DNA of 11,028 nt, taken from the NCBI GenBank assembly GCA_903890595.1, contig CAITBU010000163.1:1-11028 (forward strand). Reading direction: 5' to 3'. The notes under the pieces are model-generated. The model was not told where the DNA came from. It did no database searches and was given only the letters and a program-made list of their open reading frames with translations. Source of the DNA: an uncultured Holophagaceae bacterium. Its GTDB lineage: Bacteria; Acidobacteriota; Holophagae; Holophagales; Holophagaceae. Below, in pieces: positions 1-4,991 of the stretch. The first letter of the stretch is position 1. Every line of letters begins with the position of its first letter. A program made the translations under genes and the position numbers.

Positions 1-291
1 CTGGCCCAGCGCCAGCAGCGGGGCTTCGGCGCCATGCTGAGCTTCGAGCTGAAAGAGGGCGGCAACGAGCGCCTCAACCGCGTCCTCCGCGCCCTCAAGT
101 GGTTCACCCTGGCCGAGAGCCTGGGCGGTGTGGAATCCCTGGTGGCCCACCCCGCCTCCATGACCCACGCCTCCATGACCCCCGAAGCCCGCCAGCGCGC
201 CGGCATCAGCAACGACCTGATCCGCCTCTCCGTCGGCCTGGAAGACCTCCACGACCTCCGCAGCGACTTAGCTCAGGCACTAGAGGCGTAG
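1..291 (+). CDS. Cystathionine gamma-synthase/lyase-type PLP enzyme, C-terminal part
   Basis: This is the 3' end of a gene that begins before the window; 96 codons are visible, ending at TAG 289-291. The frame is open from base 1. The residues match the C-terminal domain of the Cys/Met-metabolism PLP-dependent family: the block SLGGVESLVAHPASMTHASM followed by RAGISNDLIRLSVGLED is the family's conserved end, where the serine/arginine-containing segment helps bind the substrate carboxylate. The family makes or breaks cystathionine, or eliminates sulfur from methionine or homocysteine derivatives, in the cytoplasm. The PLP-binding lysine lies outside the window, so MetB, MetC/cystathionine gamma-lyase and methionine gamma-lyase cannot be told apart here. 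It converges on the minus-strand FKBP gene across a large hairpin. Confidence 0.9.
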   Translation: MAQRQQRGFGAMLSFELKEGGNERLNRVLRALKWFTLAESLGGVESLVAHPASMTHASMTPEARQRAGISNDLIRLSVGLEDLHDLRSDLAQALEA

Positions 292-322
292 GCTTCATTC
301 AATTCAAAAAGGCAAAAAGCTT

Positions 323-405
323 TCACCACGAAGACACGAAGACACGAAGAAGTGCAAAAGATAAATGCACTTGTTTTTCTTCGTGTCTTCGTGTCTTCGT
401 GGTGA
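323..405. terminator. Perfect 29-bp inverted repeat, probable bidirectional terminator
   Basis: Bases 323-351 and 377-405 are exact reverse complements (29/29). Each arm contains the 8-bp unit ACACGAAG in tandem on one strand. Inside the apex a second stem pairs 350-356 (AAGTGCA) with 366-372 (TGCACTT) around a 9-base loop. T-rich tracts follow the hairpin on both strands: bases 408-417 on plus, and the complement of the A-runs at 306-318 on minus. It sits exactly between two convergent genes, so termination in both directions is the natural reading. The arm sequence looks like a dispersed intergenic repeat recruited as a terminator. That second point is inference, because only one copy is in the window. 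Confidence 0.75.
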
Positions 406-428
406 TCTTTGTTTTTTAGCGCTCTGAC

Positions 429-887
429 CTACTGGATGGCGATCAACTCCACATCGAAGATCAGCTCGGCGTTGGGGGGGATGGCGCCGCCGGCACCGCG
501 GGCGCCGTAGCCCAGCTGGGCGGGGATGATGAGGGTGCGCTTGCCACCCACCTTCATGCTCATGATCCCTTCATCCCAGCCCTTGATGACACGGCCCACG
601 CCGATGGGGATGGCCAGGGGCTGGCCCCGGTCCACGGAGCTGTCGAACTTCTTGCCGCGCTTGCCGTCCTCGGAGAGGTAGCCGGTGTAGTGCACCTTGC
701 ACTGCGACCCGCGGGCCGGCATGGGGCCCTTGCCCTCTTCGGTGTCGATGTACTTGAGGCCAGTCTCGGTGGTGATCATTTTGGACTCCTTGGGCTTGGG
801 GGCGGCCTTATCCTTGGGGGCCTGGGCAGCGAGGGTAAAGGGCAGCGCCAGCAGCAGGGCGGCCAGGGGGAAGCGGAAACGGGTCAT
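429..887 (-). CDS. Secreted FKBP-type peptidyl-prolyl cis-trans isomerase
   Basis: A 152-residue protein with an N-terminal signal peptide (basic start, hydrophobic residues 7-20, likely cleavage after AQA at 21-23) and no lipobox cysteine, so it is probably periplasmic. After a lysine-rich linker (24-36) comes one complete FKBP domain, about residues 42-152. The expected pocket residues are visible: Y67 in VHYTGY, F81-D82 in KFDSS, V100-I101 and W104 in VIKGWDEG, Y127 in LGYGARG, and I136 before PPNAEL. The family catalyses cis-trans isomerisation of Xaa-Pro bonds and assists folding of exported proteins. The ATG at 887 is preceded by GGAGG at 892-896. It is the last gene of the minus-strand run, starting 22 nt after the DUF2752 gene, and it ends in front of the large hairpin. 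Confidence 0.93.
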   Translation of the reverse strand: MTRFRFPLAALLLALPFTLAAQAPKDKAAPKPKESKMITTETGLKYIDTEEGKGPMPARGSQCKVHYTGYLSEDGKRGKKFDSSVDRGQPLAIPIGVGRVIKGWDEGIMSMKVGGKRTLIIPAQLGYGARGAGGAIPPNAELIFDVELIAIQ

Positions 888-909
888 GGGTCCTCCAGGG
901 TCATTCAGT

Positions 910-1224
910 CTAGCCCAAGGCCCGCCAACCCCGCAGGGTCTGGACGGCGAAGCGCAGGTAAGCCACCACCAGCAGGGGCAGCACCACGGCCACCAGGGGA
1001 TTGGCGCGCCAGGCCCCCGCCAGATCCAGATGGGCCGCTGCCACCACGGCGTGGGTCATCCCGCAGCCCCAGCAGGCGTGCCCTGTCGCCAGGGTTACCA
1101 GGCAGGGCGGCGAGTAGGCCAGTAGACGGGCAGGAAAGGCAAGGGCTGCGACCCCCCCCAGGGAGATCGCAGCCAGGATCAGCAGGTCCAGCCGGCTACT
1201 TCTGGAGCGGGAGGCCGTTGGCAT
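910..1224 (-). CDS. DUF2752 family small membrane protein
   Basis: A 104-residue protein with two hydrophobic segments (about 12-33 and 75-94). Between them is the family's cysteine signature, here C41 ... C51-W-G-C54-G-M-T-H-A, followed by a segment ending in RANPL. This matches DUF2752, whose usual motif is CPGCGxTRA; R is replaced by H here. No biochemical function is established for the family, although the paired cysteines suggest metal binding or a disulfide. The start at 1224 lies inside the TM2 gene, giving a 29-nt overlap, and it has no good Shine-Dalgarno sequence (only AAGG abutting the ATG), so translational coupling to the TM2 gene is likely. A run of eight G (coding strand, 1152-1159) encodes part of the first membrane segment. 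Confidence 0.8.
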   Translation of the reverse strand: MPTASRSRSSRLDLLILAAISLGGVAALAFPARLLAYSPPCLVTLATGHACWGCGMTHAVVAAAHLDLAGAWRANPLVAVVLPLLVVAYLRFAVQTLRGWRALG

Positions 1225-1516
1225 CCTTCACGCCGCCCGTCAGGATCAGGATGAAGTCCACCAGAGTCCAGATGCCGCAGCCACCCAGGGTCAGCAGCTG
1301 GGCCACGGCGATGCCGATATGCCCGGTGTAGAACCGGTGGGCGCCACACCAACCAAGAAAGAAGCAGAGCAGCAGGGTGGCCACCCAGGACTTTTCGGAG
1401 ACAGGCCCGATCTGGCCGGAAGTGACCGCACCGGCGTGCGGAATGCCCGCTCCGCACTTCACGCAGACGATGGCCTGGGGGAGAACTTCAGCACCGCAGG
1501 ACTGACAGAAAGCCAT
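1196..1516 (-). CDS. Zinc-ribbon TM2-domain membrane protein
   Basis: A 106-residue protein. Residues 1-24 form a zinc ribbon with two CxxC knuckles (C4/C7 and C18/C21). Residues 43-95 form a TM2 domain: a first membrane helix (about 44-56), the conserved GAHRFYTGH loop (58-66), and a second helix with W83 and D87 in the typical WxxxD position. TM2 proteins are widespread small inner-membrane proteins of uncertain function. The ATG at 1516 is preceded by GAGGAG at 1522-1527 with a 5-nt spacer, a clear start. The gene follows the M20 peptidase gene by 114 nt and overlaps the downstream DUF2752 gene. Sequence pairing near its ribosome binding site is described separately. Confidence 0.88.
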   Translation of the reverse strand: MAFCQSCGAEVLPQAIVCVKCGAGIPHAGAVTSGQIGPVSEKSWVATLLLCFFLGWCGAHRFYTGHIGIAVAQLLTLGGCGIWTLVDFILILTGGVKDANGLPLQK

Positions 1517-1526
1517 GGAAACTCCT

Positions 1527-1636
1527 CTATCGATGGGCCAGGATCCACCGAAGCAGTCGCTTGGCAGAGCCAGAAAAACCAGATTTATTCCTGAACAAAG
1601 TTACCCATGGCCGCTCGATAGTGGCAAGCGCTATCG
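1527..1636 (-). repeat. Inverted-repeat leader between the M20 and TM2 genes
   Basis: Bases 1527-1540 and 1608-1621 are inverted copies (12 of 14 match: CTATCGA, two mismatches, GGCCA). A third related copy, CTATCG at 1631-1636, pairs with 1616-1621 to give a hairpin of 6 perfect pairs plus two inner pairs around the M20 stop codon. The middle copy can therefore pair with either the upstream or the downstream copy. The distal copy abuts the TM2 ribosome binding site at 1521-1527. The pairing is visible in the sequence; a regulatory role is inference. No T-tract follows, so this is not a classical terminator. Confidence 0.4.
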
Positions 1637-2770
1637 GGGCGACCGGCTCAGCCCCACCCGGATGGCGGCCGCGTAGGCTGGCACCGCAGCCTCCAGCTCG
1701 TCCACATCGATCCACTCGTCGCTGATGTGCGCCTGCTCGATGGCGCCGGGCCCCAGCAGGAACACCGGGATGCCGCGCTGGGCCGCTGCGGAGGCGTTGG
1801 TGGTGTAGGGGGCGGCGAAGGCCGCTGTGCCCAGGGCCGCCAGCAGGCGAGCCTGCAGGCCGGTGTCGCTGTCCTTCCAGGCGGGGATGAACTCATCCAT
1901 CTCGACGAGGTGGCCCGTGTGGCAGGGGCGCGCCAAGTGGGCCAGGCGTACGCTCACGCCCTCCAGGCCAACCAGGGCGGCAGAGATGCGGGCCAGCACC
2001 GTGGCGGCAGTCTCCCCCGGCAGCAGGCGCAGGGCCAGGCGGGCGGTGCAGAGGTGGGGCACCATGCCCTGGGACTGCCGAGGCTCGGAGCCGATCTCGA
2101 TGAGCTCGCACACGCCCGCCCCCAGGTCCGCATCCACCGGCAGCGGCAGGGCCCGCAGGCGCGCCACGGCCTCCAGCAGCTTGTAGACCGCGTTGTCACC
2201 CAGCTCGGGCCGGGAGCTGTGGGCGCTGCGCCCTGTGGCTTCGAGAAGGACCCCCGCCCGCCCCTTCTGGGCCACCCCCAGGCGCAGGGAGGTGGGCTCG
2301 CCCACCAGCACCAGGTCGGGCCGGTAGCGGTCCAGGATGGGTGCCAGGGCGGCGCTGGTGAGGTCCTCCTCCCCGACGCTGGCCGAGACCACCACGGTGC
2401 CGACGAAGTCCTCCAGGCCGGCTACGGCGCAGAGCATTGCCGCCAGGGAGCCCTTGGTATCGGTGGCGCCCCGGCCCCAGATCCGGCCCTCCGCCAGCTC
2501 GGCCCCATGGGGCGCATGGGCCCAGGCCTCGGGCCGGGTCACCGGCACCGTGTCCATGTGGGCATCCAGCAGGACGGTGGGCCCAGGGCCGCTGCCTCGC
2601 CTCACGCCCACCACGCTGCCGCAGGCATCGGTCTCCACCGCGAAGCCCAGGGACTCCATGGCCGCTGCCGCAGCTTGGGCCATGGCACCCTCCTGGCCCG
2701 ACAGGCTGGGGATGCGCACGAAGGTCCGGCACAGGTCCACCACAGGGCTGCAGGGTGCGGGCTGGGTCAC
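1631..2770 (-). CDS. M20 family metallopeptidase (ArgE/DapE/YgeY-like amidohydrolase)
   Basis: A 379-residue, full-length di-zinc hydrolase that cleaves an amide bond in an N-acyl amino acid or small peptide, presumably in the cytoplasm. Metal and catalytic residues are in place: H71 and D73 in DAHMDTV, D104 in GRGATDTKG, the E134-E135 pair in SVGEEDL, E158 in VGEPT, and a C-terminal histidine near residue 348 in EQAHISDEW. The dimerisation domain lies at about 170-285 and includes HSSRPELGDNAVYKL. Candidate substrates are N-acetylornithine, N-succinyl-diaminopimelate or another acylated compound. The C-terminal PAWKDSD...TTNAS layout also recalls the YgeY group. No arginine or lysine biosynthesis genes are near, so the substrate stays open. 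The start is GTG at 2768-2770 with GGAGG at 2775-2779 and again at 2781-2785. Confidence 0.87.
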   Translation of the reverse strand: MTQPAPCSPVVDLCRTFVRIPSLSGQEGAMAQAAAAAMESLGFAVETDACGSVVGVRRGSGPGPTVLLDAHMDTVPVTRPEAWAHAPHGAELAEGRIWGRGATDTKGSLAAMLCAVAGLEDFVGTVVVSASVGEEDLTSAALAPILDRYRPDLVLVGEPTSLRLGVAQKGRAGVLLEATGRSAHSSRPELGDNAVYKLLEAVARLRALPLPVDADLGAGVCELIEIGSEPRQSQGMVPHLCTARLALRLLPGETAATVLARISAALVGLEGVSVRLAHLARPCHTGHLVEMDEFIPAWKDSDTGLQARLLAALGTAAFAAPYTTNASAAAQRGIPVFLLGPGAIEQAHISDEWIDVDELEAAVPAYAAAIRVGLSRSPR

Positions 2771-2827
2771 GGGGCCTCCGCCTCCATCATGGCCCAGAGC
2801 GAGGCCTGCGGGTGGCTTCGGCGGCCC

Positions 2828-2968
2828 TCAGCAGGCCACGGGGCCCCGCACCAAGAGCCGCAGGATGGCGCCCACCAGGCCCAGGGCCAGGAGGCCCGTC
2901 AGCAGCGCCTGGATGCCCCCCAGCAGCACGAACCCCAGGATGCCCATCCCCAGCAGCGTCTTGATCAT
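2828..2968 (-). CDS. Small hydrophobic membrane protein, 46 residues
   Basis: I do not recognise a family. The frame reads MIKTLLGMGILGFVLLGG, then IQALLTGLLALGLVGAIL, then RLLVRGPVAC and TGA (complement of 2828-2830). It is almost entirely Leu/Gly/Val/Ala/Ile from residue 4 to 40, with a lone basic residue at position 3 and two arginines near the end (38 and 42). That is enough for one long or two short membrane helices. The ATG at 2968 is preceded by GGAGG at 2976-2980 with a 7-nt spacer, as good as any start in the window. It lies 81 nt after osmC and 57 nt before the M20 gene on the same strand. The strong start signal and uninterrupted hydrophobicity support a real gene. Function is unknown. 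Confidence 0.65.
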   Translation of the reverse strand: MIKTLLGMGILGFVLLGGIQALLTGLLALGLVGAILRLLVRGPVAC

Positions 2969-3049
2969 GTCTGTACCTCCAGGGACCCAGGATGGCGCAG
3001 CGGATTGGACAGTGAACGTCTAATGGATCGCGGGCAGCTCGTTGTCCCC

Positions 3050-3448
3050 TTAGCCCCGGACCTTGGTGGCCACCTGGATGACCGGTGGGGCCTCCAGCTG
3101 CTTCTTCACCGCGCACTGGGCGGCGGCCCGCACCAGGGCCTCGTGGTACTTCTCGGGGAAGGTCGGTGGCACCTCAATGTCGATCTCCACGGCCTCCAGC
3201 TTGCGGGTCTCGGGGTTGCGGACCACCCGCTCCCGCAGCTGGATGCCCTCCGTGGGCAGCCCCCGCTGGCGGCAGAAGCCCAGCACGTAGATCCCAGCAC
3301 AGGTGCCCAGAGAGGCCAGGAAGAGGTCGAAGGGGGTGGGGGCGCTGGCCTCGCCGCCGCCCTGGGGGCCCTGGTCCGTGCAGACCGTGAACCCGTTGAA
3401 GTGGGCGTCCACCCGGGCGCCGCCGGGGAAGTCGATGAGCATCTCCAT
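3050..3448 (-). CDS. OsmC/Ohr-family protein
   Basis: A 132-residue protein of the OsmC fold, the usual length for the family. OsmC and Ohr proteins are cytoplasmic dimers that reduce organic or fatty-acid hydroperoxides with a reactive cysteine pair. The two expected cysteines are present: C50 in FDLFLASLGTCAG and C112 in the QCAVKK turn, the position of the family's CPV motif. An additional C59 lies in the same helix as C50. The N-terminal half is short, closer to the YhfA/OsmC-like branch than to Ohr, so peroxidase activity is likely but not certain. The ATG at 3448 has AGGAG at 3455-3459. It starts 26 nt after the stop of the thioredoxin-like gene, so the two are probably co-transcribed as a thiol-redox pair. 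Confidence 0.88.
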   Translation of the reverse strand: MEMLIDFPGGARVDAHFNGFTVCTDQGPQGGGEASAPTPFDLFLASLGTCAGIYVLGFCRQRGLPTEGIQLRERVVRNPETRKLEAVEIDIEVPPTFPEKYHEALVRAAAQCAVKKQLEAPPVIQVATKVRG

Positions 3449-3474
3449 GGGAGTCTCCTAAAAGGGATTCGGGG

Positions 3475-3882
3475 CTACTTGCGGGCCAGCCAGGCCGCCA
3501 GGGCCTGGCCGGTGGGGAGGGCGCCCACCTGGCGCTTCCGCTCTTTGCCGTCGGCATCCATGATCAGCAGGGTGGGATAGGCCTCCACCCGGTAGCGCCG
3601 GGCCACGGCCGCCGCCACAGGCTGCTCCCGCCGATCCCGGGTCTCGGTCATGAGGGACACGGGGACATAGGCCTGGAGGGCCTTCTGGGCCTCGGGCGAT
3701 GGGAACACATTGGCCTTGAGGTGCTGGCAGGGCGGGCACCACTCGGCCCAAACATCCACGAAGAGCAGCTTCCCCTCTTTCTTGGCCCGCTTCTGGGCGT
3801 TGGCGAGGTCGTGCTCCCAGACGAGGGCGCTCTGAGCGGCCAGAGGCAGGGACAGGGCCAGCAGCAGGCTGGGAAGGCGCAT
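3475..3882 (-). CDS. Secreted thioredoxin-like protein (WCPPC)
   Basis: A 135-residue protein with a signal peptide (MRLPSLLLALSLPLAAQS, likely cleavage near residue 17) followed by a thioredoxin fold. The active site is W48-C49-P50-P51-C52, preceded by the typical VDVWAE strand, and the cis-proline is P103 in EAYPTLLI. This resembles the C-terminal domain of DsbD and other periplasmic reductases more than cytosolic thioredoxin. It probably exchanges disulfides with envelope proteins. I chose the ATG at 3882 because GGAGG at 3889-3893 sits 6 nt ahead and the signal peptide begins there; the frame also opens at 3930, but that would place 16 polar residues before the signal peptide. It is the first gene of the leftward run, downstream of the AT-rich divergent promoter region. 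Confidence 0.9.
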   Translation of the reverse strand: MRLPSLLLALSLPLAAQSALVWEHDLANAQKRAKKEGKLLFVDVWAEWCPPCQHLKANVFPSPEAQKALQAYVPVSLMTETRDRREQPVAAAVARRYRVEAYPTLLIMDADGKERKRQVGALPTGQALAAWLARK

Positions 3883-3942
3883 GGGGGACCTCCGAGAAGG
3901 GGACCGGAGGGGTTCCGGCTTCACAACCATATTACCATATGA

Positions 3943-3956
3943 TTAACATAGATCAA
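3943..3956. promoter_or_regulatory. FNR/CRP-like palindrome
   Basis: TTAAC-ATAG-ATCAA matches the FNR-type consensus TTGAT-N4-ATCAA at 8 of 10 specified bases, with one half-site perfect. It overlaps the -10 of the rightward candidate promoter and the -35 of the leftward one, where a regulator could act on both. Binding by an FNR/CRP-family protein is inference from this single site. Confidence 0.3.
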
Positions 3957-4023
3957 TCAATACCCGAGTGCACCTGCCCCGTTGCGCCGCCGCCGCCCTT
4001 GCGGTGAAGTGAGACCAGACGCA

Positions 4024-4053
4024 GGGCCGCCGACGGACTGACCAGGGCGGCCC
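4024..4053 (+). promoter_or_regulatory. GC-rich leader hairpin before the metallo-hydrolase gene
   Basis: GGGCCGCC at 4024-4031 and GGCGGCCC at 4046-4053 form a perfect 8-bp stem with a 14-base loop. The stem ends three bases before the GGAGG ribosome binding site (4057-4061), so it could influence ribosome access. No known riboswitch or leader-peptide pattern is recognisable. Confidence 0.35.
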
Positions 4054-4066
4054 CCCGGAGGCTCCC

Positions 4067-4969
4067 ATGATCCAGACCCAAGGACCCGTCACCACCCTGG
4101 ACCTCCACTTCAAGGTGCCGGGCACCGTGGCGGCCTTCCTGGTGCGCACACCCGTCGGGCCGGTACTGGTGGAGACCGGCCCCGAGTCTCTCTATGGGAA
4201 CCTGGAGGCGGCGGTGAACGCCCAGGGCTTCGCCATGACCGACATCCGCCACGTGTTCGTCACCCACATCCACCTGGACCACGCCGGGTCCGCCTGGCGC
4301 CTGGCGCGGCATGGCGCCAAGGTCTATGTGCACCCCCGGGGAGCGGCCCACCTGGTGGATCCCACCAAGCTCATGGACTCCGCCCGGCGCATCTACAAGG
4401 ACGACATGGACCCCCTCTGGGGCCGCATGGACGCCATTCCTGCGGACCAGGTTGTGGCCCTTGGCGACGGGGAGTCCGTGCCCCTCGGTGGCCTGGCCAT
4501 GGAGGCCATCCACACCCCAGGCCACGCCGTGCACCACATCACCTACCGCCTGGAGGACGGCCTGTTCACCGGGGACGTGGGTGGCATCCGCATCGGCAAC
4601 GGCCCCACCATTCCACCCTTGCCGCCCCCGGACATCGACCTGGGCACCTGGGCGGACTCCATCGCCCGCATGCGGACCACCGGGGCCCGCTTCATCTACC
4701 CCACGCACTTCGGCATCAAGGACGACGCGGCGGCCCACTTCGACTCCCTGGAGGAGAACCTCCACCGCATCGCCACGTGGGTGAAGGAGCGCATGGCTAC
4801 CGGCGAGGACGAGGCCGCCATGGTGCCCCCCTTCCAGGCCTTCATGCACGACCTGCTGGCAGGCTACGGCCTGTCGGAGCCCGCCATCGAGCTCTACGAG
4901 ATCGCCGATCCGGCCTTCATGAGCGTCTACGGCCTGGTGCGCTACTGGCGGAAGCAGGCTGGGGGCTAG
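4067..4969 (+). CDS. Metallo-beta-lactamase-fold hydrolase
   Basis: A 300-residue cytoplasmic protein, with no signal peptide, carrying the full set of MBL-fold metal ligands: H67-x-H69-x-D71-H72 in THIHLDHAG, H153 in TPGHAVHH, D170 in FTGDVGG and H214 in YPTHFG. The spacing is that of the glyoxalase II/lactonase-like group with a two-metal centre. The C-terminal 80 residues form an extra helical segment often seen in stand-alone MBL hydrolases. The substrate cannot be read from the sequence; a thioester or lactone is plausible. The ATG at 4067 has GGAGG at 4057-4061. It is the only complete plus-strand gene in the window, transcribed divergently from the thioredoxin gene and converging on the hybrid kinase gene with a 22-nt gap. 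Confidence 0.88.
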   Translation: MIQTQGPVTTLDLHFKVPGTVAAFLVRTPVGPVLVETGPESLYGNLEAAVNAQGFAMTDIRHVFVTHIHLDHAGSAWRLARHGAKVYVHPRGAAHLVDPTKLMDSARRIYKDDMDPLWGRMDAIPADQVVALGDGESVPLGGLAMEAIHTPGHAVHHITYRLEDGLFTGDVGGIRIGNGPTIPPLPPPDIDLGTWADSIARMRTTGARFIYPTHFGIKDDAAAHFDSLEENLHRIATWVKERMATGEDEAAMVPPFQAFMHDLLAGYGLSEPAIELYEIADPAFMSVYGLVRYWRKQAGG

Positions 4970-4991
4970 TCGCCCATCTTCTGGTTGGACC

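Larger units (their letters stand above)
3883..4066. promoter_or_regulatory. Divergent intergenic promoter region
   Basis: This 184-bp gap separates the leftward thioredoxin gene from the rightward metallo-hydrolase gene. Bases 3921-3962 are strikingly AT-rich compared with the surroundings. On minus, TTGATC (3951-3956) and TAATAT (3929-3934) are spaced by 16 bp and would start transcription about 40 nt before the thioredoxin ATG. On plus, TTCACA (3920-3925) and TAACAT (3944-3949) are spaced by 18 bp. The direct repeat ACCATAT occurs at 3926-3932 and 3934-3940, and CATAT/ATATG (3928-3932/3937-3941) is an inverted repeat. The promoters are consensus-based guesses; the composition and layout support a divergent control region. 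Confidence 0.45.

Noticed and set aside
323..405. Possible CRISPR array or insertion-sequence end
   Set aside because: There is only one inverted pair with no regularly spaced direct repeats of CRISPR length, no cas genes and no transposase. The short 8-bp tandem is internal to the palindrome arms.
1527..1621. Miniature transposable element with 14-bp terminal inverted repeats
   Set aside because: I found no target-site duplication flanking it, the repeats are imperfect, and one copy merges with the TM2 ribosome binding site. An RNA-pairing explanation fits better.
1727..3580. 617-codon plus-strand open frame
   Set aside because: It lies antisense to the M20 gene, the small membrane protein gene, the osmC gene and part of the thioredoxin gene. 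Its translation is low-complexity Gly/Gln/His/Ala-rich, typical of a GC-rich shadow frame, and no family is recognisable.
3953..4849. 298-codon minus-strand open frame
   Set aside because: It is antisense to the MBL-fold gene, which has all metal ligands and a good ribosome binding site. The frame is Gly/Val/His-rich without motifs.
4970..4991. Terminator between the convergent MBL and kinase genes
   Set aside because: The gap is only 22 nt and contains no hairpin or T-tract. Termination, if present, must lie inside a coding region.
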